Shown: positions 43,846 to 53,468, counted from the first letter of the stretch. The stretch is 64,000 nt of DNA from Bacteroidaceae bacterium (GCA_017622815.1 JAGAQH010000036.1:42595-106594), one strand, 5' to 3'. Made by a program: numbers and translations. The notes: generated from the letters alone by a model not told the origin.

Positions 43846-45210
43846 TCAGATTATCTGTTCCAACTCTTTGACGTTGCGTGTAACCTCTTCGTCAGACACT
43901 TCGTAGTCGAACAGGTTGCCGGCAAGGTACTGGGTGTATGCTGCCATGTCGATGAGGCCATGGCCGGAGAGGTTGAACAGGATAACCTTCTCTTCGCCGG
44001 TCTCCTTGCACTTTTCTGCCTCGGCAATGGCGGCGGCAATGGCGTGGCACGATTCTGGGGCAGGGATGATGCCCTCTTCCTTGGCAAAGAGCAAGCCGGC
44101 CTTGAAGGTCTCGGACTGTTTCAGGTCCACGGCCTCCATGTAACCGTCCTTCAGCAGTTGGGATATTATCACACCTGCACCATGGTAGCGCAGACCGCCG
44201 GCATGTATGTTGGCCGGCATGAAGTTGTGGCCCAGTGTGTACATGGGCATCAGGGGGGTCAGTCCGCTCAGGTCGCCGAAGTCGTACTGGAACTGTCCGC
44301 GTGTCAGTTTGGGGCAACTGGCAGGCTCGGCGGCAATGAAGCGGGTCTTGCGCTCGCCGCTGAAGACATGGCGCATGAAGGGGAACGAGATACCTGCAAA
44401 GTTGGAGCCGCCACCGAAGCAGCCTATCACTATGTCGGGATATTCTCCGGCCATCTGCATCTGCTTCTCCGCCTCCAGACCGATGATGGTCTGATGCAGG
44501 GACACGTGGTTCATGACTGAGCCCAGCACGTACTTGCAGTTCGGTGTGGTCATGGCCAGTTCCACGGCCTCGGATATTGCTGTGCCCAGAGAACCGTTGT
44601 TGTTGGGGTCTACAGTAAGCACATCCTTGCCGGCGCGTGTGGACATGGAGGGAGAGGGCGTAACCTGTGCACCGTAACTCTGCATTATGGCACGGCGGTA
44701 AGGCTTCTGTTCGTAACTGATTTTCACCTGATACACCGCTGCCTCCAGACCGAACACCTTGGCGGCATAACTCAGGGCGCATCCCCACTGGCCGGCACCC
44801 GTTTCGGTGGTGATGTTGGTGACGCCTTCCTGCTTGCAGTAGTAGGCCTGTGCCAGGGCGCTGTTCAACTTGTGACTGCCTATGGGGCTTACACTCTCGT
44901 TCTTGAAGTAGATGTGTGCAGGTGTGCCAAGGGCCTTTTCCAGACCATAGGCACGTACCAGGGGGGTGCTGCGGTAATACTTGTACTGCTCGCGCACGGC
45001 CTCGGGTATGTCTATCCAAGCATGCTCCTGGTCCATCTCCTGACGGCTTGCCTCCATGGAGAATAGAGGGAACATATCTTCGGGTGTCATAGGTTTCTTG
45101 GTCTTGGGGTCCAGCATGGGCATGGGCTTGTTGGGCATGTCCGCCTGGATGTTGTACCACTGTGTGGGTATCTCCTCTTCGCTCAGGAAGAAGCGCTTTT
45201 GTTTGCTCAT
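43846..45210 (-). CDS. TrpB2-type tryptophan synthase beta-like PLP enzyme
   Basis: A 454-residue PLP enzyme of the TrpB2 branch. The PLP lysine is K114 in SPIGSHKLNSA, the phosphate loop is GCFGGGSNFAG, and ETGAGQWGCALS carries the catalytic Glu region. The long N-terminal extension (about 1-85) and ~450-residue length separate it from the TrpA-bound TrpB1 (~400). TrpB2 enzymes use indole and serine directly, so this may salvage indole rather than serve the trp operon. It lies downstream of dprA. Confidence 0.93.
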   Translation of the reverse strand: MSKQKRFFLSEEEIPTQWYNIQADMPNKPMPMLDPKTKKPMTPEDMFPLFSMEASRQEMDQEHAWIDIPEAVREQYKYYRSTPLVRAYGLEKALGTPAHIYFKNESVSPIGSHKLNSALAQAYYCKQEGVTNITTETGAGQWGCALSYAAKVFGLEAAVYQVKISYEQKPYRRAIMQSYGAQVTPSPSMSTRAGKDVLTVDPNNNGSLGTAISEAVELAMTTPNCKYVLGSVMNHVSLHQTIIGLEAEKQMQMAGEYPDIVIGCFGGGSNFAGISFPFMRHVFSGERKTRFIAAEPASCPKLTRGQFQYDFGDLSGLTPLMPMYTLGHNFMPANIHAGGLRYHGAGVIISQLLKDGYMEAVDLKQSETFKAGLLFAKEEGIIPAPESCHAIAAAIAEAEKCKETGEEKVILFNLSGHGLIDMAAYTQYLAGNLFDYEVSDEEVTRNVKELEQII

Positions 45211-45239
45211 ATTGTATTGTATGTTTGTGTCGTTAGTAT

Positions 45240-46361
45240 TCAGTTAAGACGGTACATACCGCCAGGAATCATTCTCACTATCCCCTTCATCTCCATGGTG
45301 AAGAGCAGACCGCTCAGTTTGCCTGCCGGTATTCCCGTGCTGACGGAGATGATGTTCAGTTGCAGGCGGTCCTTGTTGCGCAGGGCATTGACAACGAGTT
45401 GCTCTTCGTCGGAGAGTTCTGGAAACAGGTCCTGCTGTATGCCGTCGGCCAGTTGTTTCTTCCTGGCCTTGTCGTCCTGCCATCCCATGGCTCTGACGAA
45501 GTCTTCGGCACCGGTAAGCAGTCCGGCCGTGTTGTTGGCTATTATCCTGTTGCAACCGTCCGACTGGGTGTCTGTCATGCGGCCTGGAAAGGCAAAGACC
45601 TCCTTGCCGTAACTCTGTGCTATCTCTGCCGTGATGAGGCTGCCACCGCGTGATGCGCTCTCTACCACTATCGTGGCATCCGAGCATCCGGCCACTATGC
45701 GGTTGCGCTGCACGAAGTATCGCTTTTCTATGGTGGTCCGCGACATGAACTCCGTCAGCAGTCCTCCGTGTTCCAGCATTTCCTTGGCAGTATTGCGGTG
45801 CAGGGTGGGGTATATCTGGTCCAGACCGTGTGCCAGCACGCCGATGGTCTCCATCCCGTTCTGCAGGGCCTGCCGGTGGCACTGTATGTCCACCCCGTAG
45901 GCCAGGCCGCTCATTATGAGTATGTCCGGACAGAGGTCGGCCAGTTCCCTGATGAACACCTCGCACATCTGCCGTCCGTAGTCGGTAATCTTGCGCGTGC
46001 CCACCATGCTGACGATGCGCTTCTTGTTCAGGTCTGCCGTACCGCGGTAGTACAGCATCATGGGAGCATCGTCGCACTCCTTCATGCGCACGGGGTAGCG
46101 CCTGTCCTGAAAGCCGATGCACTCCACCTTCACCTTTTCTGCCCATTCCATCTCCTCCTCGCAACGTGGCAGGCAGGAGTCCATATAGGCAAGGTTCTCC
46201 TTCAGTGCCGCGGTGGCATCGGGAACGGCATCCATGATGTCGCGCCTGTTCTCGTACACGGCCGTGGCGCTGCCCAGTGTCTCCACCAGCATCCTTTGCT
46301 GCGAGTAGTTCAACTTAGGAACTCTCGTCAGGGCCATCATGTACAGTGTCTCCTTATCCAT
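45240..46361 (-). CDS. dprA: DNA-processing protein DprA
   Basis: Loads RecA on incoming single-stranded DNA during transformation. The 373 residues have an N-terminal SAM-like helical region, the Rossmann core with SMVGTRKITDYGRQM, ILMSGLAYGVDIQCHRQAL, GVLAHGLDQIYP and VVESASRGGSLITAEIAQSYGKEVFAFPG, and a C-terminal winged-helix (DML1-like) segment. It overlaps the upstream DUF2851 gene by 8 bp and is followed 29 bp later by trpB2. Confidence 0.95.
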   Translation of the reverse strand: MDKETLYMMALTRVPKLNYSQQRMLVETLGSATAVYENRRDIMDAVPDATAALKENLAYMDSCLPRCEEEMEWAEKVKVECIGFQDRRYPVRMKECDDAPMMLYYRGTADLNKKRIVSMVGTRKITDYGRQMCEVFIRELADLCPDILIMSGLAYGVDIQCHRQALQNGMETIGVLAHGLDQIYPTLHRNTAKEMLEHGGLLTEFMSRTTIEKRYFVQRNRIVAGCSDATIVVESASRGGSLITAEIAQSYGKEVFAFPGRMTDTQSDGCNRIIANNTAGLLTGAEDFVRAMGWQDDKARKKQLADGIQQDLFPELSDEEQLVVNALRNKDRLQLNIISVSTGIPAGKLSGLLFTMEMKGIVRMIPGGMYRLN

Positions 46362-47577
46362 TCTGCTTCATCAGGTGTGAAATGTACTCGAAGCCGAAGC
46401 GGCATTCCAGACATTTGGCATGGTCGCAGTATTCCTTTTTCAGTTGTATCAGGGCCTGGCTGTCGTAGGCCGTGCCCACATCCATTCCGCAGGCCTGCCA
46501 TTGTCTCATTATGTAGTTCTTCTCGCCGGGCAGTTGCTCCAGCATTTCCACGGCCCGTGTGCGGTAGTCATAGGTTCCGCGGTGCATGTCGTAGGCATAG
46601 AGCAGGTTTGCTACCGTGTTTATGATTATGAGCGTGCGGCTTCCCTTGCTTATTCCTGCCGCAGCCAGCCTCTTGTCCGTTTCTTCAAGCGAAGTGGCGT
46701 CCAGAATGCTGCTCATGGTGCAGTGTCCCTCGTGGAAAAGCCTTGCCATCTGCCTGATGCGCATGTCGGGGAAGTTCTGGGGCCTGGTGCGCAGATAGTG
46801 CCAGTGGGAAGGTTCCATAGGTTCGGGCAGTGTGAACTTGTGGCTCAGGAAACGGTATTCCGCATGCATCCTGTTCCTCAGGTCCTCGTCCGTAACCTTG
46901 TCTATCAGTCCGGCAAGACCCAGAAACATGCACTCCACCTGAAACAGGTTGTCGCGATGCTTCCCTGCTGCCCCAAGCGGAACACGCTTTGCCCACATCT
47001 CGAAGATGTCGCCGTTCAGCCCGAAGCCGAAGTTGCGAGCCAGGGTTATGAAGGTGGTCTGCTCCCAGTCACCGCGGCATTCCTTCAGGATGTCCAGTAT
47101 CCTCTTGGCACGTGCCTCCATCCTCTCTGCCAGCAGGGCATCAAACCAGGCGTGTGCCTTTAATGGCTCTATTCCGCGCACAAACTTGTGGCAACGCGGA
47201 TAGTCGGTGGTGCGGAGCAGTTCTTCATAGTTGTCCTTCACCTCCTGCGGTATGGCTATTGCCACCTGCGGCACCGTCTGTCCGCTTTGTGTCCGTATTT
47301 CAGCATCTGCATGTTCCACAACGTGCAGGATGGTCGTGTTGTAGACGGGGTCTGTATGATGCTTGTGCCTGTTCCAGTCGCTGGAGCAGGTGTGTATCTC
47401 CACATTGCCTGCCCACACTATTCCGTCTGCCTTGATGCGCGCATTGAGAAAGTCCGGACCTTGGTTGCCGTTGTGCTGTCCAGGGTCCATAACCTCCACT
47501 TCGGTGCCGTCGGTAGTCTTCAGTGTTCTTGACGGCAGAAGTTTGTGCATCCATACATAGTGGAGAAGTTTCTCCAT
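46354..47577 (-). CDS. DUF2851 family protein
   Basis: A 407-residue protein of the DUF2851 family, conserved in Bacteroidetes and commonly adjacent to dprA. The N-terminus has LLHYVWMHKLLPSRTL, then GNQGPDFLNARIKADGIVWAGNVEIHTCSSDWNRHKHHTDPVYNTTILHVV, which has a nuclease-like ordering (GPDF...VEIH) resembling a restriction-endonuclease fold. That resemblance is inference only. A Cys-rich C-terminus (CDHAKCLECRFG) could bind metal. Confidence 0.88.
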   Translation of the reverse strand: MEKLLHYVWMHKLLPSRTLKTTDGTEVEVMDPGQHNGNQGPDFLNARIKADGIVWAGNVEIHTCSSDWNRHKHHTDPVYNTTILHVVEHADAEIRTQSGQTVPQVAIAIPQEVKDNYEELLRTTDYPRCHKFVRGIEPLKAHAWFDALLAERMEARAKRILDILKECRGDWEQTTFITLARNFGFGLNGDIFEMWAKRVPLGAAGKHRDNLFQVECMFLGLAGLIDKVTDEDLRNRMHAEYRFLSHKFTLPEPMEPSHWHYLRTRPQNFPDMRIRQMARLFHEGHCTMSSILDATSLEETDKRLAAAGISKGSRTLIIINTVANLLYAYDMHRGTYDYRTRAVEMLEQLPGEKNYIMRQWQACGMDVGTAYDSQALIQLKKEYCDHAKCLECRFGFEYISHLMKQNG

Positions 47578-47599
47578 GCGTGCAGTGTCATTTTGTCGG

Positions 47600-47607
47600 C
47601 AAAGATA
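47600..47607 (-). promoter_or_regulatory. Putative promoter (-7 element) of the DUF2851-dprA-trpB2 unit
   Basis: Minus strand TATCTTTG, 22 bp before the ATG at 47577. Confidence 0.6.
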
Positions 47608-47615
47608 CTAATAAA

Positions 47616-47815
47616 TTTGACAAATCGTTCACAGAATGCCAACTTTGATGTTGAATGCGGTCCTCATGCTGCTGTAATTCACAATAAAGGTTAAATTCTT
47701 TTGTATTTCCCTCACTTATTCGTACCTTTGAAACATCGTTTCTAAATTACTTCCGCTCGGAAATAAAAATAAAATCAGTTTTATTTTGTATTTCTCTCGC
47801 TTAATCGTAATTTTG
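47616..47815 (+). repeat. Tandem promoter-bearing units upstream of dapB
   Basis: Two good -33/-7 pairs 85 bp apart: TTTG 47700 with TACCTTTG 47723-47730, and TTTG 47785 with TAATTTTG 47808-47815. A third, decayed copy at 47616-47646 ends in ACTTTG. All three keep a CTCACTT/CTCGCTT/GTTCACA-type spacer. Same module family as 39512-39698. The last pair is the probable dapB promoter, 23 bp before the ATG. Confidence 0.75.
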
Positions 47816-47838
47816 TGCAATAAAGAAGACTAACAGAT

Positions 47839-48594
47839 ATGAAAATAGCGTTGATAGGATACGGCAAGATGGGCCGTATGATAGAGGAGATAGCCTTGGG
47901 TCGTGGACACGAGATAGTATGCATTATTGACATAGACAACCAGCAGGATTTTGATAGCGAGGTGTTCAAGAGTGCCGATGTTGCCATAGAGTTTACCGCA
48001 CCGCATACTGCTTACGACAACTACATGAAGGCCTTCAAGCATGGTGTGAAGGTGGTGAGCGGCAGTACGGGATGGATCCCCCAGCATGGCGAGGAGGTGA
48101 AGAGAATGTGCACGGAGCAGGGCAAGACTCTGTTCTGGAGTTCCAATTTCAGTCTTGGCGTGACCATATTCCGTGCCGTGAACCGCTATCTTGCCCGCAT
48201 CATGAACGGTTTTGACTCATACACTCCCGTGCTTGAGGAGGTGCATCACATACATAAACTTGACCACCCGTCGGGCACAGGCATCACTCTTGGCGAGGAA
48301 CTTGTGGCCGAGGTGGAACGCCTCAACGGCTGGGAGTTCGGCATGCTGACCAATCCCGACGGCACCAAGGAAGGAACAGAGGACGTTCCTCAGGACAAGT
48401 TGCGCATAGACAGCATCCGTCGTGACGAGGTTCCAGGCATACACAGCATAACATGGGAGAGCGAGGCGGACTGTATCACCATCACCCACGATGCCCATTC
48501 CAGAAAGGGCTTTGCCCTTGGAGCCGTGCTGGCTGCAGAGTATACGGCAGGTCACGAGGGCTTGCTGACCATGTCAGACCTGTTCAAGTTCTAA
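47839..48594 (+). CDS. dapB: 4-hydroxy-tetrahydrodipicolinate reductase
   Basis: Lysine and diaminopimelate biosynthesis enzyme, 251 residues. The NAD(P) motif is ALIGYGKMGRMIEE (residues 4-17), and the DapB signature is EVHHIHKLDHPSGTGI with the catalytic His pair and Lys. It is the first gene of a dapB-lepB-patatin unit. Confidence 0.96.
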   Translation: MKIALIGYGKMGRMIEEIALGRGHEIVCIIDIDNQQDFDSEVFKSADVAIEFTAPHTAYDNYMKAFKHGVKVVSGSTGWIPQHGEEVKRMCTEQGKTLFWSSNFSLGVTIFRAVNRYLARIMNGFDSYTPVLEEVHHIHKLDHPSGTGITLGEELVAEVERLNGWEFGMLTNPDGTKEGTEDVPQDKLRIDSIRRDEVPGIHSITWESEADCITITHDAHSRKGFALGAVLAAEYTAGHEGLLTMSDLFKF

Positions 48595-48607
48595 GCCCCG
48601 TTGCCTT

Positions 48608-50029
48608 ATGAATAAATACAAGCCTACAAAGATGAATTGGGCGAAGGGTCTTGTGGCCTGTGCCCTGTATATAGCGTTTCTGGTGTGGATACGCTCGTGG
48701 TGGGGTATTGTCGTGCTGCCATTCATCTTCGACGCTTATGTGACGAAGAAAATCAACTGGGGATGGTGGAAGGACCTGGAGGACCCCATCCTGCGCACCG
48801 TCATGTCGTGGGTGGATGCCATCGTGTTTGCTCTGGTGGCTGTCTACTTTGTCAACATCTATTTCTTCCAGAACTATACCATACCATCCAGTTCGTTGGA
48901 GAAGAGCCTGCTGGTGGGTGATTACCTGTTTGTCAGCAAGATGTCCTATGGCCCCCGTGTGCCTCAGACACCGCTTCACGCTCCCCTATGCCAGCACACC
49001 CTGCCCATGGGCTTGGGCAAGAGTTACATAGAGAGTGTGCAGTGGGACTACAAGCGCGTCACTCCCAAGAAGGTGACTCTGAACGACATCGTTGTCTTCA
49101 ACTACCCTGCCGGTGACACCATAGCTTACAACTGGCAGAATACCGACTACTACCGCATGTGCAAGGAACTGTACATGCACAACATGGACGTGCCTGCCAA
49201 TCTGGACAGCATGCCGGCCTTGGAGCAGTACCGTTTCTACAACTATGCCATACAGGTGGGCAGCGACTACATCAAGTCCGTTCCGGCCCAGTTCGGCCAG
49301 GTATCGTGGCGTCCGGTAGACCGCAGGGAGAACTATGTAAAGCGTTGTGTGGGCCTCCCAGGCCAGACCTTGGAGATACGAGACCATATAATCTATCTTG
49401 ACGGGGTGGCCAATAAGGAGCCTGATGATGTGCAGTACAACTACGACGTTGTACTGAAACAACAGTTGCCCGAGTCGCTGATAAAGGAACTTGGCATATC
49501 CCAGGAAGACCTCATCTCGCTCAAGAACTTTGGCAACATGCCCTTGACAGCCAAGGCCAAGGCTGCCCTGGAGGCACGTCCCGACCTGGTGGCAAGCATA
49601 GAGTACCACAAGCAGGAGGAGACCGGTTTCCTGTATCCCCTGAACGGACATACGGGATGGACATGCGACAACTACGGCCCCATCTGGATTCCTGCCAAGG
49701 GCGAGACCATACAACTTACCATGGAGAACCTGCCCGTCTACGAGCGCCCCATCCGCATTTACGAGGGCAACGATCTGCAGGTTACCGATGACGGACGCAT
49801 ACTGATAAACGGCAAGGAGGCAAAGGAATACACCTTCAAGATGGACTACTACTGGATGCAGGGCGACAACCGCCATAACAGTGCCGACTCGCGCTACTGG
49901 GGCTTTGTTCCCGAGGACCATATCGTGGGCAAGCCCATTGTCATCTGGTTGTCCGTAGATCCCGACCGTGGAGGCTTGAGCGGTATCCGCTGGAACCGCC
50001 TGTTCCGTCTGGTAGATAATATCAAGTAG
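48608..50029 (+). CDS. lepB: Signal peptidase I
   Basis: Removes signal peptides from exported proteins at the inner membrane. The 473-residue form has three N-terminal hydrophobic segments (about 14-30, 32-46, 68-88). The catalytic Ser is S96 in IPSSSLEKSL and Lys K245 in YVKRCVGLPG. A large insertion of about 150 residues between boxes D and E (about 260-405) is typical of Bacteroidetes LepB. It ends with MQGDNRHNSADSRYWG. It starts 13 bp after dapB. Confidence 0.95.
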   Translation: MNKYKPTKMNWAKGLVACALYIAFLVWIRSWWGIVVLPFIFDAYVTKKINWGWWKDLEDPILRTVMSWVDAIVFALVAVYFVNIYFFQNYTIPSSSLEKSLLVGDYLFVSKMSYGPRVPQTPLHAPLCQHTLPMGLGKSYIESVQWDYKRVTPKKVTLNDIVVFNYPAGDTIAYNWQNTDYYRMCKELYMHNMDVPANLDSMPALEQYRFYNYAIQVGSDYIKSVPAQFGQVSWRPVDRRENYVKRCVGLPGQTLEIRDHIIYLDGVANKEPDDVQYNYDVVLKQQLPESLIKELGISQEDLISLKNFGNMPLTAKAKAALEARPDLVASIEYHKQEETGFLYPLNGHTGWTCDNYGPIWIPAKGETIQLTMENLPVYERPIRIYEGNDLQVTDDGRILINGKEAKEYTFKMDYYWMQGDNRHNSADSRYWGFVPEDHIVGKPIVIWLSVDPDRGGLSGIRWNRLFRLVDNIK

Positions 50030-50055
50030 TTCCCTAATATTATATAATAAGGTAT

Positions 50056-50922
50056 ATGGCAGCATCCCCAAAGCAGACGGTTGCACTGGTTCTGGCCAGC
50101 GGCGGTGCCAAGGGCTTTGCCCACATTGGCGCCATAGAGGCTCTGGAGGAATCCGGCTATGAGATAACGTCCATAGCAGGTGCCTCCATGGGTGCGCTGA
50201 TAGGAGGCATATATGCGGCCGGAGGCCTGGACAAGGTGAAGGAATGGATGTACGACCTCACCGACCGCGAGGTCTTCCGTCTGGTGGACTTCACCCTCAG
50301 TCCGCATGCCCTGGTAAAGGGAAACCGCCTGATGGATGCGCTTAAGGCCATAGTCCCCGATTGCAACATAGAGGACCTCGAGATTCCTTATTGCGCGGTG
50401 GCAACGGACTTGAAGGAGGGACAGGAAGTCGTCTTCCGTAGCGGAAGCCTTTACGATGCCATACGTGCCAGCATATCCATCCCCATGCTGTTCCGCCCCG
50501 TGGAGCATGGCGATATGCTGCTCATAGACGGAGGCATCACAAACGGCCTGCCACTGGACAGGGTAGTGCGCACGGAGGGAGACAAACTGGTGGCCGTGAA
50601 CCTGGAAGACTATGAATGGGAAGACGATGAGGAAGAGCGTCAGCAGATGGAGGGCAAGGCATCGCCATTTAGCATCCTCTCCCGTAAGTTCCAGAAGGGT
50701 TTGAACGCGCTGAGCAACAACTACATCTCCCTGACCTACGACACCATTTCCATCCTGATGAAGCGCAATACGGAAATGGCCCTGCGCCTCACTCCTCCCG
50801 ACATTTATCTGAACGTATCCCTGGGCGAATACGGCAGTCACGACTATGATGAGGCCGAGGCCATTGCCAAACTCGGACGCGAGCAGATGCTGGAGGTTTT
50901 AAGTAAGGCCAATATAGGGTAA
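50056..50922 (+). CDS. Patatin-like phospholipase family protein
   Basis: A 288-residue serine lipase-like enzyme with the patatin Ser-Asp dyad. The oxyanion region is GGAKG, nucleophile Ser44 is in AGASMG, and Asp158 is in IDGG. It resembles the RssA-type cytoplasmic esterases, with no signal peptide. Target lipid unknown. It lies 26 bp after lepB. Confidence 0.9.
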   Translation: MAASPKQTVALVLASGGAKGFAHIGAIEALEESGYEITSIAGASMGALIGGIYAAGGLDKVKEWMYDLTDREVFRLVDFTLSPHALVKGNRLMDALKAIVPDCNIEDLEIPYCAVATDLKEGQEVVFRSGSLYDAIRASISIPMLFRPVEHGDMLLIDGGITNGLPLDRVVRTEGDKLVAVNLEDYEWEDDEEERQQMEGKASPFSILSRKFQKGLNALSNNYISLTYDTISILMKRNTEMALRLTPPDIYLNVSLGEYGSHDYDEAEAIAKLGREQMLEVLSKANIG

Positions 50923-50927
50923 AAAAT

Positions 50928-51019
50928 GGTCTCCCGACAACAAGGGCTTGTTCTCACTGAGGATAAGCCCTTATTGTCATTGAGGACAGGTGCCTGTCCT
51001 CAATGACACCAAAGCCATG
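50928..51019. repeat. 23-bp-period array, running into the ybeY 3' end
   Basis: Four consecutive 23-bp units at 50928, 50951, 50974 and 50997. The third holds TTGTCATTGAGGACA. The first, reverse-complemented, matches unit 4 of the array at 27159 (GCCCTTGTTGTC(C)GGGAG). The ybeY stop codon is at 50977, so units 3 and 4 encode the last residues of YbeY. Confidence 0.8.
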
Positions 51020-51408
51020 TCTTCGGCGTGCTCCATGACTTGCCGTTGCTCCTCTGTCTGGTCGTCTATACCGCAGAGGTGCAGGATGCTGTGTATGATG
51101 ACACGGTGCAGCTCTTCTTCGTAGGGGGTGCCGAACAGTTCGGCATTGGTGCGCACGGTGTCTACGGAAATATAGGTATCGCCGGCAAGGAGATTGCCTT
51201 GGCAGTTGTCGAAGCCTATGTGGTCGGTGTAGTAGTCGTGCCCTATGAACTGGCGGTTGATGCGCAGGATTTCCTCGTCGTCCACAAAGATGTAGTTCAC
51301 CTGGTCGATGCGTTTGCCATAGGAAGCGGCCACCTGGCCAATCCACTCGGAAACCTTGTCCTGCTCTATCTCCGGCAGGGGCACATTGATGGCGTTGTAG
51401 GTAATCAT
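50977..51408 (-). CDS. ybeY: rRNA maturation endoribonuclease YbeY
   Basis: Metal-dependent RNase for 16S rRNA 3' maturation. In 143 residues the zinc motif is HSILHLCGIDDQT, that is HxxxH followed by GIDD where many bacteria have GHDH. The third ligand position is therefore Asp or replaced, as in other Bacteroidetes YbeY. The last ten or so residues (LVSLRTGTCPQ) come from the 23-bp array. It starts 24 bp after the S41 protease gene. Confidence 0.92.
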   Translation of the reverse strand: MITYNAINVPLPEIEQDKVSEWIGQVAASYGKRIDQVNYIFVDDEEILRINRQFIGHDYYTDHIGFDNCQGNLLAGDTYISVDTVRTNAELFGTPYEEELHRVIIHSILHLCGIDDQTEEQRQVMEHAEDMALVSLRTGTCPQ

Positions 51409-51432
51409 CGGGAAAAAGGTATATGACGGTTC

Positions 51433-52998
51433 CTATTCCTCCATCAACTGGATGGCCTTGTTCACAATATCGTCGTCCTCATAGATGATGGCGAAGTACT
51501 CGTTCATGTCCCACAAGTCGCGGGCAGCCAGGGCACGTAGCATGTTCCTCAGCAGTTCCGTGGTCTTCTGCTCCTCGTCCTTGGGATACTTGTCCTTCAG
51601 GGCCTTCTTCGCTTCCGCCAGGATATTGGCTATGAGATCATCAGGCACTTTGTAGTTGCGACGGAAATCCTCGAAGGTGGGGAACTTCTGCTTCAGTTTG
51701 TTTCTGTTCTTTGCCAGATAGCGGAGGTTGGCATCTACGAGTATGCGCTTGGCAACGATCTGACGGTATAGCGAGGTGTTCTTGGTGGTGTCCAGAGGTA
51801 CGAAGTAGTCGGGCATGATGCCACCACCGCCATACACGGTGCGGCCTTTCTTCAGGGTCTGGAACCTCAATGAATCCGGGAAGTGGATGCTGTCGGCATT
51901 GGTCAGTTCGCCATGGTTGAAACGGTTTATCACGTCCATGCGGTACTCCTGCTGCTTGCCCTTTTCGTAGGGCTTCTGTATGCATCGTCCGCTGGGAGTG
52001 TAGTATTTGGCTATGGTCAGGCGTATCATGCTACCGTCGGGCAGGTCCACGGGTCGTTGTACCAGACCCTTGCCGAAGGTGCGCCTGCCCACCACCAGAC
52101 CTCTGTCCTGGTCCTGTACCGCTCCGGCCAGAATCTCCGCCGCAGAGGCTGAGTATTCGTCTACCAGTATTATGACCTTGCCGTCCTGGAAGGCATTGCC
52201 GCCACGGCTAAGGAACTCCTGCGGTTTTATGGCACGCCCTTGGGTGTAGACGATAAGGTCGTCCTTTGGCAGCAGTTCGCTTGCTATCTCTGCCGCCGCC
52301 TGAAGGAAGCCTCCGCCGTTCTGCGTTACGTCGAGGATGAGGTTCTTCATGCCCTGGTCCTTGAGTTTCTTTATGGCCTCAACAACCTCATCGTATGTGG
52401 TGGCGGCAAAGTTGCTGAAGCGTATCAGGCCAGTGTGCGGTGTCACCATAAAGGCGGCATCCACGGAGTTCAGGGGTATCTTGTCGCGGATGACATCTAT
52501 GTAGATGGTCTCGTCGATACCCTCGCGCATGATGCCCAGGTGTGCCTTTGTGCCACGTGGGCCGCGAAGTCTCTTCATTATCTCCTCCTGCGGCATCTTC
52601 ACGCCGGCAATGGCGGTGTCGCCCACGGAGATGATGCGGTCGCCTGCCATAACGCCTGCCTTTTCCGAAGGACCTCCGGTGATGGTCTGTATCACCATCA
52701 GGGTGTCGTCCAGAATGTTGAACTGAATGCCTATGCCGTCGAAAGAACCTTGCAGGGGTTCGTTCAGACGCTTTGTCTGCTCTGCCGTGCTATAGGCGGA
52801 GTGGGGGTCCAGTTTCTCTATCATGCCACGGATGGCGTCCTCCACCAGTTTCTCGGTGTTTACGGAATCCACATAGTAGTTGTTGATGGTAATGGTGGAG
52901 ATAATAAGTTTTCTTATCTGCTCGTCCACGCTCTTCTGCGCCTTGGCGGAGATGAGGCATGAAAGTAAGCCTATTGCGAGTAGGAGTATCTTTTTCAT
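51433..52998 (-). CDS. S41 family carboxy-terminal processing protease (CtpA-like)
   Basis: Exported serine protease of 521 residues. Signal peptide about 1-20, PDZ domain about 85-170 with GIGIQFN and GDRIISVGDTAI, then the peptidase core. The dyad is probably Ser285 (EYSASAAEI) with Lys310 (TFGKGLVQ), spaced 25 residues as in CtpA/Prc. It likely trims or clears periplasmic proteins. It lies 2 bp after coaD within a five-gene minus operon. Confidence 0.93.
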   Translation of the reverse strand: MKKILLLAIGLLSCLISAKAQKSVDEQIRKLIISTITINNYYVDSVNTEKLVEDAIRGMIEKLDPHSAYSTAEQTKRLNEPLQGSFDGIGIQFNILDDTLMVIQTITGGPSEKAGVMAGDRIISVGDTAIAGVKMPQEEIMKRLRGPRGTKAHLGIMREGIDETIYIDVIRDKIPLNSVDAAFMVTPHTGLIRFSNFAATTYDEVVEAIKKLKDQGMKNLILDVTQNGGGFLQAAAEIASELLPKDDLIVYTQGRAIKPQEFLSRGGNAFQDGKVIILVDEYSASAAEILAGAVQDQDRGLVVGRRTFGKGLVQRPVDLPDGSMIRLTIAKYYTPSGRCIQKPYEKGKQQEYRMDVINRFNHGELTNADSIHFPDSLRFQTLKKGRTVYGGGGIMPDYFVPLDTTKNTSLYRQIVAKRILVDANLRYLAKNRNKLKQKFPTFEDFRRNYKVPDDLIANILAEAKKALKDKYPKDEEQKTTELLRNMLRALAARDLWDMNEYFAIIYEDDDIVNKAIQLMEE

Positions 52999-53000
52999 TC

Positions 53001-53468
53001 TTATTTGTCTATTCTGTAATCAAGTCCTTGCGGCAGCCACGGGGCTATGTCTCGCCCGAAGTGGTGCAGTTCGCGCACCACGCTGCTGGATATGCCCGAA
53101 ATGGTAGGGTCGGCCAGCAGTACCACCGTTTCCACATCGGCAAGTCTGGCGTTTATGTCGGCAATGCCCAGTTCGTATTCATAGTCCTTTACCGAGCGCA
53201 CTCCGCGCAGGATGAACCTTGCTCCCTGCGATTGGGCGAAGTCCACGGTCAGGCCCGTGTAACTCTCCACCCGCACTTGTGGCATGGCAGAATAGTATTC
53301 GCGCAGGGCACGGACCCTTTCCTCCACGGGCAGCCATCCTTTCTTCTGCTCGTTGTATCCCACGGCGATAATGACCTCGTCAAAGAGCCTGACGGCCCTC
53401 TCCACGAGATTGGCATGCCCTATGGTAAAGGGGTCGAACGACCCGGGAAAGATGACCTTCTTATTCAT
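53001..53468 (-). CDS. coaD: Phosphopantetheine adenylyltransferase
   Basis: Fourth step of coenzyme A synthesis. The 155 residues include [19 protein letters not shown] with the nucleotidyltransferase TxGH motif (15-18), [13 protein letters not shown], and the C-terminal ISSSVVRE. The last 8 bp of the upstream topoisomerase gene overlap the start. Confidence 0.95.
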   Translation of the reverse strand: MNKKVIFPGSFDPFTIGHANLVERAVRLFDEVIIAVGYNEQKKGWLPVEERVRALREYYSAMPQVRVESYTGLTVDFAQSQGARFILRGVRSVKDYEYELGIADINARLADVETVVLLADPTISGISSSVVRELHHFGRDIAPWLPQGLDYRIDK

